DNA from: Schleiferia thermophila
GTDB taxonomy: Bacteria; Bacteroidota; Bacteroidia; Flavobacteriales; Schleiferiaceae
Length of the DNA stretch: 37,226 bases
Reading direction: 5' to 3'
Assembly: GCF_003337435.1 (NCBI RefSeq)
Contig: NZ_QPJS01000007.1
Location: 1 to 37,226, forward strand
A program made the position numbers and the translations under genes. Under the pieces are notes generated by a model. The model worked only from the letters and a program-made list of their open reading frames with translations. It did not search any database and was not told the DNA's origin. Below, one piece after another: positions 8,961-17,038 of this stretch (within the stretch, counting starts at the first letter, position 1; every line of letters begins with the position of its first letter).

Positions 8961-9569
8961 TTATACTGCATCGCCATCTATATTCGGATAATACATCTCA
9001 TCATCCACATCTATCGCTGGTGTTACCAGCGGAATATAGGTATTTGAAGCTTCAAAAATATTGTATATAGAAATTGCAAGCTCATATTTATAGCCATCTA
9101 CATCCATACTACTTTCTAATTGGTCAATACAATTAAAACCTGCACATCCATTGCCCATTACAGTTGATAATTCATTTGCAATTTGCAACGCAAAAGTACT
9201 GTCTTCTTTTCTAAGAGTGTAAAAAGGCAAATCTGTACTTCCCGTTCTTTGATACCAATAAGCAGCGGCAGAATGTAAATTATAAATAAAGCGGGGATTC
9301 AAGGCTAAATTTCTAATGGCAATACTTAATTGATACTTAGCAATAAAATAATTCTGTTGCTCAAGAGTAAGATCATAAGTAAAAATTGTATTTGAGTCTT
9401 GTTGATTTTCTGGATACGCATGACAGAAATGACTCAGAAGGGTTTCGGGTATTTCCGAAAACATAGGTTTTGCATCTAAAGATTCTTTTTTGTCCTTCTT
9501 ACAGCTGAGTGCTATAAAACATGACAGAATCAATAATGAGAAATTTTTTAAAAGATTCTTTCTTTTCAT
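8961..9569 (-). CDS. N-terminal part of split lipoprotein, copy 2
   Basis: 202 residues from the ATG at 9569. The lipoprotein signal peptide ends in IALSCKKDKK with Cys23 as the lipid attachment site, so it should sit in the outer or inner membrane. The middle is helical (YQLSIAIRNLA). The end has GYKYELAISIYNIF, TYIPLVTPAIDVDDEMYYPN and a stop at 8961-8963. The paralogue at 12093-12725 shows the same order (YYLAKSLRIFA, GYSYNSLKSALVYDN, FPPSIKVDN, WYPN). From memory, a group of uncharacterised Bacteroidota lipoproteins has this layout in one chain, followed by a P-V-I-V-x-G segment and a Y-E-x-D-W motif; I cannot verify this here. Confidence 0.65.
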   Translation of the reverse strand: MKRKNLLKNFSLLILSCFIALSCKKDKKESLDAKPMFSEIPETLLSHFCHAYPENQQDSNTIFTYDLTLEQQNYFIAKYQLSIAIRNLALNPRFIYNLHSAAAYWYQRTGSTDLPFYTLRKEDSTFALQIANELSTVMGNGCAGFNCIDQLESSMDVDGYKYELAISIYNIFEASNTYIPLVTPAIDVDDEMYYPNIDGDAV

Positions 9570-9594
9570 TTTTTGGTATTTTAAAATTAATACT
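9570..9594. repeat. 25-bp leader repeat R3, copy 2
   Basis: A run of six T, then ggtattttaaaattaatac, directly upstream (in the minus sense) of the lipoprotein start at 9569. The same 25 bp recur at 12698-12722 before the paralogous lipoprotein, showing that the duplication included the translation start region. Confidence 0.85.
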
Positions 9595-9601
9595 CAAAAC
9601 A

Positions 9602-10264
9602 TTAAAACCACACATTGATTCCTAGTTTATTCTGAAAAACCCATTTACTACCCTCGTCAGATACATTCCTTCCGATACCTCCGTAAACGCTGAGTCCTAA
9701 GTCTGCAATTTCTGTTAACCTAAATCTGTAAGTTAATTGACCATTAAACTTAAAATGATTTTGAACCAACGGCACTTCAAACTCCTCAAAACTAAAGCCT
9801 GTGCTTGGTGTGCCAAATATGATAATTGGCAAACCTTCATCTCTGCTTACATAGTAGCCAATATTATAACCAATCCATAATGGTAGATTATAGGATGACT
9901 TTAAACTATATAAATGTGAAAATGAAAAAAAATGACCTATGATATAATCATTTAAAGGAAATCCATTGCCTGTAGAATCTTTAATTGTATGACTCGTTGC
10001 ATCTCTATAGTATTCATATTTAAAACCAAATAATGAATTGCCAACTTCTAGGTAAGATGAAATTCCAATGCCATGTCTGCTAAATATTTTTCGATTTATC
10101 TCCAAATCTTCATTAATAATATGATTGGCAAGATGAAAATTAGAAAAATCTGGATAATTAAACACTTCAAAAGAAAATGTCAATTTATCAAAAAAACGCG
10201 TTTTCTCCTGACCATTGCTATAAAAAGAAAATAGTATAAGTAATAAGCAGAAAGATTGTTTCAT
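9602..10264 (-). CDS. Probable outer-membrane beta-barrel protein
   Basis: 220 residues with a signal peptide (MKQSFCLLLILFSFYSNGQ) and alternating strands; the C-terminus NKLGINVWF ends in Phe as in BAM substrates. The ATG at 10264 directly abuts the stop of the barrel gene at 10265-11425. It is the last gene of module copy 1, and the copy 2 lipoprotein follows 32 bp later. Function unknown. Confidence 0.75.
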   Translation of the reverse strand: MKQSFCLLLILFSFYSNGQEKTRFFDKLTFSFEVFNYPDFSNFHLANHIINEDLEINRKIFSRHGIGISSYLEVGNSLFGFKYEYYRDATSHTIKDSTGNGFPLNDYIIGHFFSFSHLYSLKSSYNLPLWIGYNIGYYVSRDEGLPIIIFGTPSTGFSFEEFEVPLVQNHFKFNGQLTYRFRLTEIADLGLSVYGGIGRNVSDEGSKWVFQNKLGINVWF

Positions 10265-11425
10265 CTATCTATATGCATTAAATTTGTATGAAACACCCAA
10301 TCGAACTCTATCAATTCCTAATCCTATATAGTTTTCTAAATCTGGATTTAGTATTTTATACGTCTCATTAAATGTAAAATAGTCAATCTTACAATTAAGA
10401 CTCCATCTGTCGTCGATGACATATCCAGCAGCAAGAGAGTATCCACCTATAAAAAGTCTATTCTTTGTAAATAATCCATCCTCCAAGTCCATTATCATAC
10501 TTGCGTCAGTACCATTAATAAATCCAAGACCAAAGTATAGTGAGTTAGTTTTAACACGAATATATTTATTGAAGTATAAATATTGAAGTTCAAAATGAGT
10601 AGTCCTTCTTCCATCAGTCATTCCTTGATAGTGAAAAAGTCTTTCAGCTGAAATAGAGATTCCTGTTTGATTATGCCTCAATTCAAGGCCCAAAGAATGG
10701 GAATTCAAAAAGGTTTTGTCATATCTATTTTGGTCAATATTTAATTTTGCAAAACTTAGATTACTAAATAAACCTAAATTAAAAAACAAGTCTAATTCTT
10801 GATTTTTTGAAACTTTTGTATGAGCTCCGAACAATTCATGCTTGTAAGTAAGCATGTATGTGGTATTGAAATTAGCAAAAAATGAATTTGATTGAAATGT
10901 ATATATACCATTAAATAATACATTAGCTTCTATCCATTTCATTTTGAATCCAAACATAGGGACAATGTTTGTATGTCTATTAGGATAATACTGTGAAAAT
11001 ATATTATTATAGGTATTTGAAAGACCTATTCCAAATTTTAATCGACCTAAATACGAATATAAATTATAATAGTAATTGTGAATATCTAAATTTAACAAGC
11101 CATTTTGGAAAGGATAAATTACATCAAATTTTGAGTAATTAAACTCTAAGCCCAATCGATATTTTTTATAATAAATACCTACACCGATAGAAGGAGAATA
11201 AGCTAAAAGATCAATGCCTCCAGGAAAAAATGGCAATGGAAACATTTCATTACTTGGATCTGTAATGTGAAGTCCTGTGAGGAGATAAATATTTCTACTT
11301 GATGTTTTTGTTGTATCACTAGCTTCTAATTCTTGAAAAAAACTTACTGCAACCAAGAAGATTGCAGTAAATATTTTTAAACAATTAGTATTAATACGCC
11401 TTAATATGTATATCTCCATACCCAT
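10265..11425 (-). CDS. Probable outer-membrane beta-barrel protein (386 residues)
   Basis: Begins at the ATG at 11425, with a second ATG two codons on. The hydrophobic segment LKIFTAIFLVAVSFF serves as a signal peptide after an unusually long basic start (ILRRINTNC). The mature part has many amphipathic strands with Tyr/Phe/Asn girdles (GVGIYYKKYRLGLEFNYSKF, LKFGIGLSNTY) and ends RVRLGVSYKFNAYR. It overlaps the end of the preceding lipoprotein piece by 35 bp, implying coupling. Larger than its neighbours, so perhaps 14-16 strands. No family recognised. Confidence 0.7.
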   Translation of the reverse strand: MGMEIYILRRINTNCLKIFTAIFLVAVSFFQELEASDTTKTSSRNIYLLTGLHITDPSNEMFPLPFFPGGIDLLAYSPSIGVGIYYKKYRLGLEFNYSKFDVIYPFQNGLLNLDIHNYYYNLYSYLGRLKFGIGLSNTYNNIFSQYYPNRHTNIVPMFGFKMKWIEANVLFNGIYTFQSNSFFANFNTTYMLTYKHELFGAHTKVSKNQELDLFFNLGLFSNLSFAKLNIDQNRYDKTFLNSHSLGLELRHNQTGISISAERLFHYQGMTDGRRTTHFELQYLYFNKYIRVKTNSLYFGLGFINGTDASMIMDLEDGLFTKNRLFIGGYSLAAGYVIDDRWSLNCKIDYFTFNETYKILNPDLENYIGLGIDRVRLGVSYKFNAYR

Positions 11426-12074
11426 TATAATTGATCATTTTTGAATACTTTCTTTCCTCACCTATACACCAACATTTATTCTTTTCAACAAAAATTAGCT
11501 GATATGGCTTGTCTTTCTTCTTGCTATCTACACTCGCTTTTATCCGTAGACACTTATCATCAAAAGGGAGTGCAAATGTACTTTGATATATTCCGCAAAT
11601 TGAATTAAAATGTACTATTCTTTTTCTCGTGGCGAACCAATCATATTCATAAGTTGCGGCTAGCCATTTTTTACAATTTGCATTTACATCAGGTAATCCA
11701 GGATGCTGTAGGTTTACATTTCTATTGATTGAGATATTTGAGTTAATATCATCTTTATGAACGCTTTTTAAATCATAAGCTTTTGAATTCCAGTAATCAT
11801 GAATATGGTCTAGATTCATAGTTCTTACCCTCCATTCACTATGTTTCGTTCTTGATTCATTCCTTTTTGTAATATGACAATTCTTGTATTGTATGTAATT
11901 AGCATCATTACATACATTGCCAGGAGCTCTTGGGTCAAATAGAATTTCACCATTTTCTGTTGAATCGTGATGTCCATCAATGATAACTAAGAATAAGTGT
12001 TCATCATTTTCATCAATATTATATCCAACAATTAAAATTGGAATATCAGTTATTGGTAAAATTGACAAATCCAA
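11391..12074 (-). CDS. C-terminal part of split lipoprotein, copy 1
   Basis: About 227 residues from a TTG at 12074; no ATG exists near the front. The frame is open back to the TGA at 12093-12095 and is exactly in frame with the upstream lipoprotein, reading KRFG-stop-AELNEALDLSILPITD. There is no signal peptide. It has VHKDDIN, VNLQ, C-K-K-W, E-x-D-W-F (about 143-147) and C-G-x-Y (about 160-163), matching the copy 2 piece at 8212-8937. Most likely this is the back half of one lipoprotein, silenced or reached only by TGA readthrough. Function unknown. Confidence 0.6.
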   Translation of the reverse strand: MDLSILPITDIPILIVGYNIDENDEHLFLVIIDGHHDSTENGEILFDPRAPGNVCNDANYIQYKNCHITKRNESRTKHSEWRVRTMNLDHIHDYWNSKAYDLKSVHKDDINSNISINRNVNLQHPGLPDVNANCKKWLAATYEYDWFATRKRIVHFNSICGIYQSTFALPFDDKCLRIKASVDSKKKDKPYQLIFVEKNKCWCIGEERKYSKMINYNGYGDIHIKAY

Positions 12075-12092
12075 TGCTTCATTAAGTTCTGC

Positions 12093-12725
12093 TCATCCAA
12101 ACCTTTTACCAATTAATATTTCGTCCCAATCATTACAACCTTCATTTGGATACCAAGCTGGAACAAAATCTCCAATAGAGTCTTGGAAATCTGCTTCTGC
12201 CCCTATACCAATTATTGCCTTTGATAAGAACCAATTGCATGTTTGAAAATTATCTACTTTAATTGATGGTGGAAACTGAACATTATCATATACCAATGCA
12301 CTTTTTAAGGAATTATAAGAATAACCATGATTAGATAACTCATTCTCTAAATCTGTAAAATAATTATTATGAATTGATAAAAAATCATCTAACAACAGTT
12401 CACCATCTTCATTCAAATAGTTTCTTACATCAAGCAAAAACTCTTCGTCACAAGCAAAAATCCTCAAGCTCTTTGCTAAATAATATAAAGCTCTGTCGAA
12501 ATCTTCTTCTTCACTATCATAAGGATTGTCTAAATAATTGATTAGTGGCTGTGGCAGATTTCTAACTATCTCATACAATTCTGGTTGTCCAGAAAGTTCT
12601 GGCTTTGGCACATTAATTAAAGCTTGAAAATCTTTTTTACAAGATGAAAAAATCATCGATGTTACTACTATAAATAGTAGAGTTTTTAAGTTTTTTATTT
12701 TTTGGTATTTTAAAATTAATACCAC
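12093..12725 (-). CDS. N-terminal part of split lipoprotein, copy 1 (start codon decayed)
   Basis: Lipoprotein with LLFIVVTSMIFSSCKKD, Cys being the lipid site. The frame can begin at a GTG at 12725, but that GTG lies inside or at the transcription start predicted from a TACATTTG box at 12737-12730. Alignment of the 25-bp leader repeat with copy 2 shows that the homologous start codon (ATG at 9568-9570) is ATA here (12696-12698). The body matches copy 2: YYLAKSLRIFA, GYSYNSLKSALVYDN, FPPSIKVDN, DFVPAWYPN. It ends with TGA at 12093-12095, in frame with the piece at 11391-12074. A weakened start plus an internal stop suggest a pseudogene. Confidence 0.6.
   Translation of the reverse strand: MVLILKYQKIKNLKTLLFIVVTSMIFSSCKKDFQALINVPKPELSGQPELYEIVRNLPQPLINYLDNPYDSEEEDFDRALYYLAKSLRIFACDEEFLLDVRNYLNEDGELLLDDFLSIHNNYFTDLENELSNHGYSYNSLKSALVYDNVQFPPSIKVDNFQTCNWFLSKAIIGIGAEADFQDSIGDFVPAWYPNEGCNDWDEILIGKRFG
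12698..12722. repeat. 25-bp leader repeat R3, copy 1
   Basis: Identical to 9570-9594. The base next to it differs: the copy 2 ATG corresponds to ATA here. Confidence 0.85.
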
Positions 12726-12729
12726 AAAT

Positions 12730-12737
12730 CAAATGTA
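12730..12737 (-). promoter_or_regulatory. -7 box of the promoter of module copy 1
   Basis: Minus strand TACATTTG fits TAnnTTTG exactly. No good TTG is seen at the usual upstream distance. The predicted transcript start near 12723 makes a GTG start at 12725 unlikely. Confidence 0.45.
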
Positions 12738-12938
12738 AAAAACAATGTGTGTGTGAAATAGGCTAAATTCAGTGTGAAATAGCCTAAACACTTTGTTAAA
12801 GAAAATCGCAGACTATTATAATTAGTAGTTTTAACATATCTTACATTTGTTATGCATGCATAACATTTTTGTTTTTAATACAAGTATTACTATTAAAATG
12901 TAGTGTTAGTACATGTGTTTAGTTACAAATTCACACAT

Positions 12939-12996
12939 TCACCTCCTCTCACAGCAACTCACCTCTTCGGTACTGTGGCAAGATTTTTCTACTTTG
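12939..12996. repeat. 58-bp repeat R2, copy b
   Basis: Same as 6703-6760 with one mismatch and in the same orientation. It lies about 210 bp upstream of the copy 1 lipoprotein, as copy a lies upstream of the barrel pair. Confidence 0.85.
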
Positions 12997-13532
12997 GGGT
13001 AGAGGTAGATGGGTAGAAATAGTACTTCCGACATAATTTTATAATGATATTCTCTTCTTTAAACCAAAAACTTATAGCAAGGCATGGGTATAGCATAAAC
13101 GGGGATTTTCTCCCCAAAATTTGAAGGGTAGCTGAGTATGGAGAAAAAAACAAATCAATTATTTCGCGAAAAATGTACAGAAACCTGGCACTTTGTCTGT
13201 TTAAATTTCACTCTTTTTATCTTATAAAAGCGATATATCAGATCTCCTATTCGTTCCAATGAACAATCACTTTCTCATGGCTAATCATAATCAAAAAATA
13301 ATGGATTGTATGGACTAAAATTAAGAAAAAGGTCAATAGTAATATCACAGGAATTTTAAATGGATAGCGCAAAGATTGATTGTAATTTCTTCGTATTTGC
13401 TCATGATAAATCAATGAGTTTACACATTGTGGAGGGATCCGATGTGCTTTTTTATCATTTAAGGATTCTTCTTCAATTCAAACAATACTTTCGGTGGTGC
13501 AAATAGTTTGGTTTAATCGGTCCGAGGTGATT

Positions 13533-13672
13533 TGCGTGAGGGATGCGGAGGGCGCCCGTAAGGGCGGTGCGGAGCACGGGAGCGAAGCGCACCCCGGAGC
13601 AGCCCGACCCCGTGCGGTAAGGCCGACGCAGGAGGGCCGGCGCACGGGGGCACGCCCAAAGGAAAAAAATTA
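13533..13672 (+). ncRNA. GC-rich structured intergenic element, copy A (putative)
   Basis: A 140-bp GC-rich block in an AT-rich surrounding, from tgcgtgagggatgcgg to cacgcccaaa plus an A-run. Hairpin I is CGCCC (13553-13557), loop GTAA, GGGCG. Hairpin II is GTGC/GCAC, followed by CGGG/CCCG. Hairpin III is the 9-bp stem CCCCGTGCG (13608-13616) with CGCACGGGG (13641-13649), with inner GGCC/GGCC. Copy B at 24654-24793 keeps every stem, with one compensatory change and G-T wobbles. Calling it an RNA is inference; it could act as DNA or as a transcription-stop element. Confidence 0.5.
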
Positions 13673-13706
13673 TCTTTTAGATTAGCGGCCGTGTAGTGTA
13701 GTGTGG

Positions 13707-14165
13707 ATGGGAAAGCAATCGCAGGGTGAATCGCTTTGGGGCCCTCTGAGGAGGTATGTACCGAAGGCGGCTTTTGGATATGTGGAGGAGCTTCTGAACA
13801 GGGAGGTAATCTACCTGAAGGTGACCAGGCCTAAAAAGTCAAGGGCGGGTCTTTACTTCTACGATGAGAAGTGCGGCAGGCATGTAATTTACATCAACGG
13901 AAATCTGGATCGGTACAATTTTCTGATTACGCTGGTCCATGAGTACGCTCATCTGGTGGTGAGGAGGCAGTATGGTAAGGCTGTGAAGCCGCACGGGGTG
14001 GAGTGGAAGCGTGCGTTTGCGGGGCTTATGCGGCCATTGCTGAGGGTGGAGGTGTTTCCGGAAGAGATAGTGAAGTTGCTGGCCTTGCATATGCGTAATC
14101 CGATGGCTACGCACTTTCGCGATCAGGAACTTCTGAGTGTGATTAAAAAGTATCAGCAGCACTGA
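13707..14165 (+). CDS. SprT-like zinc metalloprotease-domain protein
   Basis: 152 residues from the ATG at 13707 (a GTG two codons upstream is possible). The zinc motif H78-E-Y-A-H82 lies in LITLVHEYAHLVV, and a third likely ligand is the His of VKPHGVEWKRAF about 16 residues on. This matches the SprT-like family, whose eukaryotic relative Spartan cuts DNA-protein crosslinks; the bacterial role is unsettled. My memory of flavobacterial homologues is about 200 residues with an extra C-terminal strand region, so this one, ending VIKKYQQH, looks short. It lies directly after the GC-rich element and 64 bp before miaE, which has its own promoter. Confidence 0.85.
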   Translation: MGKQSQGESLWGPLRRYVPKAAFGYVEELLNREVIYLKVTRPKKSRAGLYFYDEKCGRHVIYINGNLDRYNFLITLVHEYAHLVVRRQYGKAVKPHGVEWKRAFAGLMRPLLRVEVFPEEIVKLLALHMRNPMATHFRDQELLSVIKKYQQH

Positions 14166-14202
14166 AGGCCGGGAAGGGTGGGGGAGTGGAGGCTGTGGTC
14201 GT

Positions 14203-14210
14203 TACCTTTG
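14203..14210 (+). promoter_or_regulatory. -7 box of the miaE-tgt promoter
   Basis: TACCTTTG fits TAnnTTTG exactly and lies 20 bp before the ATG at 14230, giving a leader of about 13 nt. No perfect TTG lies at -33; a TGG-type variant is present. Confidence 0.55.
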
Positions 14211-14229
14211 CGCGAAAATTGAGATATAG

Positions 14230-14811
14230 ATGCTTGGATTGAAACTGCCGACCGACCCGCGTTGGGCAGATATTGCTTCAAAAAATCTGGAGGAGATTCT
14301 GACGGATCACGCGTACTGTGAGCAGAAGGCTGCATCTACGGCTATATCGCTGATTGTGAGTTTTCCGGAATTTCCGGATCTGGTGGCTGAGATGGCTGCT
14401 CTGGCCCGTGAGGAGATGTCGCACTTTGAGCAGGTGCACAAGCGCATTGTGGAAAGGGGCTATCGATTTGGGAGAGAGCGGAAGGATGTGTATGTGGCCA
14501 GGATTAACGAGTTTTTTCCGAAGACGGGCGACCGGCTGGAGCGTCTGATTCAGAGACTGCTGGTCGCTGCGCTGATAGAGGCCAGGAGTTGTGAACGCTT
14601 TAAGGTGCTGAGCGAAAACATTCAGGATGAAGATCTGTCGCGCTTCTACCGCGGGCTGATGGCTTCGGAGGCAGAGCATTATACGACTTTTCTGACCTTT
14701 GCCCGCAAGTATGGTGGCAGAGAGCGCGTGGATGCTATGTGGCGTGCTTTGCTGGAATACGAGGCTGAGGTCATAAAGGAATTTGGTAAAAAAGAACACA
14801 TCCACGGGTAG
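14230..14811 (+). CDS. miaE: tRNA 2-methylthio-N6-isopentenyladenosine-37 hydroxylase (MiaE family)
   Basis: 193 residues, a ferritin-like four-helix diiron enzyme that hydroxylates the isopentenyl group of ms2i6A at position 37 of tRNAs. The iron ligands are visible as paired carboxylate/His motifs: CEQKAAS near residue 37, REEMSHFEQVH near 66-76, EARSCERF near 120, and SEAEHY near 148. The start gives the family's MLGLKLPTDPRW opening. The stop abuts the tgt ATG, so the two tRNA-modification genes form one transcript from the promoter at 14203. The family identity is solid; whether the exact substrate is ms2i6A or i6A is not visible. Confidence 0.9.
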   Translation: MLGLKLPTDPRWADIASKNLEEILTDHAYCEQKAASTAISLIVSFPEFPDLVAEMAALAREEMSHFEQVHKRIVERGYRFGRERKDVYVARINEFFPKTGDRLERLIQRLLVAALIEARSCERFKVLSENIQDEDLSRFYRGLMASEAEHYTTFLTFARKYGGRERVDAMWRALLEYEAEVIKEFGKKEHIHG

Positions 14812-15945
14812 ATGCTACGCTTTGAGCTGGAAGCGATGGATCCGGGCTCCAAAGCCAGAGCTGGTCGTATCGCTACGGACCACGGGGTGATTGAAACACC
14901 CATTTTCATGCCCGTGGGTACGGTGGGTAGTGTAAAGGCTGTGCATCAATATGAGTTGGTAGACGATGTAGATGCCAAAATCATCCTGGGCAATACGTAT
15001 CATTTGTATTTGCGACCCGGTACGGATGTGCTTAAGAAGGCTGGTGGTTTGCATCGCTTTATGGGATGGGAGCGTCCGATACTGACCGATAGCGGGGGTT
15101 ATCAGGTTTTTTCTCTGGCAGAAAACCGCAAACTCACTGAGGAGGGTGCGCGGTTTAAATCACATATCGATGGAAGCTACCATATGTTTACTCCTGAAGG
15201 AGTGATGGACATTCAGCGGAGTATAGGAGCTGATGTGGTAATGGCCTTCGACGAATGTCCGCCCTGGCCGTGCGATGAGCGCTATGTGGAGGAGAGTATG
15301 CATCTGACGCATCGGTGGCTGGAGCGGTGTATCAGGCGTTTTGATGAGACACCTTCATTGTATGGGTATGAGCAGAGTCTGTTTGGAATTGTACAGGGGG
15401 GTACTGTGTCGCGGTTGAGGAAGGAGTCGGCCGAATTTGTGGCGTCAAAAAATCTGTCGGGGAATGCCATTGGGGGTCTTTCTGTGGGTGAGCCGGCGGA
15501 GCTGATGTATGAAATGACGGACCTGGTCACCGACATCTTGCCTGCTGACCGACCGCGGTATCTGATGGGGGTCGGCACACCAGAAAACATCCTGAATTCC
15601 ATTGCTCTTGGGGTGGATATGTTTGACTGTGTGATGCCAACGCGCAACGGGCGGAATGGGATGCTTTTCACGACGGAGGGCATCATCAACATCAAAAACC
15701 GCCGTTGGGCGGATGATTTTTCGCCTATCGACCCAGCGGGGATCAGTCGTGTGGATTTTCAGTATTCGAAGGCGTATCTGAGGCATTTGTTTGTGGCTGA
15801 TGAATTTCTGGGTCGGCAGATCGCATCGGTGCACAATCTGGCCTTCTACCTCTGGCTGGTGCGGGAAGCGAGGAGGCATATAGTTCAAGGCGACTTTGTG
15901 GAGTGGAAAAATGAAATTTTGCCAGTGATTAGCCGCAGGTTATGA
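14812..15945 (+). CDS. tgt: Queuine tRNA-ribosyltransferase (tRNA-guanine transglycosylase)
   Basis: 377 residues. It exchanges the wobble guanine of GUN-anticodon tRNAs for preQ1 or queuine. Motifs: LTDSGGYQVFSL (catalytic loop), VMAFDECPPWP, GIVQGG, GGLSVGE, RYLMGVGTPENIL and DCVMPTRNGRNGMLFTTEG, with the Asp nucleophile in DCVMP. The C-terminal zinc site is altered: where the family has Cys-x-Cys-x-x-Cys before YLRHL, this protein reads DPAGISRVDFQYSKAYLRHL, with none of the three cysteines, while the later His of VHN remains. I recall this as common in Flavobacteriia. ATG directly follows the miaE stop. Confidence 0.97.
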   Translation: MLRFELEAMDPGSKARAGRIATDHGVIETPIFMPVGTVGSVKAVHQYELVDDVDAKIILGNTYHLYLRPGTDVLKKAGGLHRFMGWERPILTDSGGYQVFSLAENRKLTEEGARFKSHIDGSYHMFTPEGVMDIQRSIGADVVMAFDECPPWPCDERYVEESMHLTHRWLERCIRRFDETPSLYGYEQSLFGIVQGGTVSRLRKESAEFVASKNLSGNAIGGLSVGEPAELMYEMTDLVTDILPADRPRYLMGVGTPENILNSIALGVDMFDCVMPTRNGRNGMLFTTEGIINIKNRRWADDFSPIDPAGISRVDFQYSKAYLRHLFVADEFLGRQIASVHNLAFYLWLVREARRHIVQGDFVEWKNEILPVISRRL

Positions 15946-16000
15946 GAATGGAGGATGGACATGGCGGCTATCCAATCAAAACACTTTAAACTGAAGGACA

Positions 16001-17038
16001 ATGTATACGTTGATAAAAAATTTACTGTTTTTGCTGGATCCGGAGCGGGCTCATTACATGGCGATGGATTCTTTAAAATTGGCTCGTCAGCTGCCGGGTG
16101 GTGAGTTGCTGCTCAGGTTACTGTTTAATGCAGAGGAGTTCAGACCGTTTGAATGGAAAGGGTTGACTTTCAGACATCCGGTGGGGCTGGCAGCTGGATT
16201 TGACAAAGATGGCCGGTATCTCAGAGAGCTTGCCTGTCTGGGTTTTTCGTTTATAGAGGCCGGGACGGTGACACCGCTGCCTCAACCGGGAAATGCAAAA
16301 CCCCGACTTTTCAGACTGCCGAAAGATCAAGGCCTGATCAATCGGATGGGTTTTAACAATCGCGGAGTGGTGGAACTCAGGTCGCGTTTGCTGAGGTCGA
16401 GACCCAAGGGAATGGTGATAGGTGGTAACATAGGGAAGAACAAACTGACGCCAAATGAAGAAGCACAAAGGGACTACCTTACGTGCTTTGAAGCCCTGCA
16501 TGACCAGGTTGATTATTTCACCATCAATGTGAGCTCGCCCAATACACCCGGTCTGCGGGATTTGCAGGAGAAGAAACCCCTGGAAAACATCATCACGGCG
16601 CTAAAAAGGCACCCTTTGCAACGCGAAAAATATCGCCCCATACTCCTGAAGATAGCACCAGACCTGACCGAGGGGCAAGTGGATGACCTATTGGAAGTAA
16701 TGCACAACACGGGCCTTGACGGAGTGGTGGCAACCAATACCACCATTAGCCGAGATGGGTTGAAGACACCGGCAGATCGACTTAAAGCCATAGGCGCTGG
16801 AGGATTGTCGGGTGCACCGCTGAGGGAAAGATCTGACCGCATCCTGAGTCAGCTGGCCAAAGGATTGCCTCAGGAGGTCTTGCTAATTGGAGTCGGAGGT
16901 ATATTTGAAGCAGAGGATGTCCGCCGGAAGCTCGATTTAGGGGCACATCTGGTACAGGTGTACACGGGGTTTGTATACGAGGGGCCGACTTTGGTAAAAC
17001 GCATGATTAAAGAACTGAAAAGCAATGGAAAAAACTAA
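16001..17038 (+). CDS. pyrD: Dihydroorotate dehydrogenase (quinone), class 2
   Basis: 345 residues. Oxidises dihydroorotate to orotate in pyrimidine synthesis, using FMN and passing electrons to the membrane quinone pool. The N-terminal helix pair ([22 protein letters not shown]) is the membrane and quinone-binding part of class 2. The FMN barrel shows [54 protein letters not shown] (catalytic Ser), LKIAPDL, ATNTT and VGVGGI near the end. It follows tgt by 55 bp and overlaps pdxJ by 14 bp. Confidence 0.97.
   Translation: MYTLIKNLLFLLDPERAHYMAMDSLKLARQLPGGELLLRLLFNAEEFRPFEWKGLTFRHPVGLAAGFDKDGRYLRELACLGFSFIEAGTVTPLPQPGNAKPRLFRLPKDQGLINRMGFNNRGVVELRSRLLRSRPKGMVIGGNIGKNKLTPNEEAQRDYLTCFEALHDQVDYFTINVSSPNTPGLRDLQEKKPLENIITALKRHPLQREKYRPILLKIAPDLTEGQVDDLLEVMHNTGLDGVVATNTTISRDGLKTPADRLKAIGAGGLSGAPLRERSDRILSQLAKGLPQEVLLIGVGGIFEAEDVRRKLDLGAHLVQVYTGFVYEGPTLVKRMIKELKSNGKN

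Larger units (their letters stand above)
12738..13706. other. Long intergenic stretch at the boundary of accessory and core regions
   Basis: Contains repeat R2 copy b (12939-12996), AT-rich sequence without coding frames (13000-13500) and the GC-rich element copy A (13533-13672). The base composition changes abruptly here from AT-rich to GC-richer. No gene or RNA of known family is seen. Confidence 0.5.

Noticed and set aside
13494-13685. Arg/Gly/Pro-rich open frame over the GC-rich element copy A
   Set aside because: A by-product of the GC-rich hairpin sequence; the other copy gives similar low-complexity frames in other phases.
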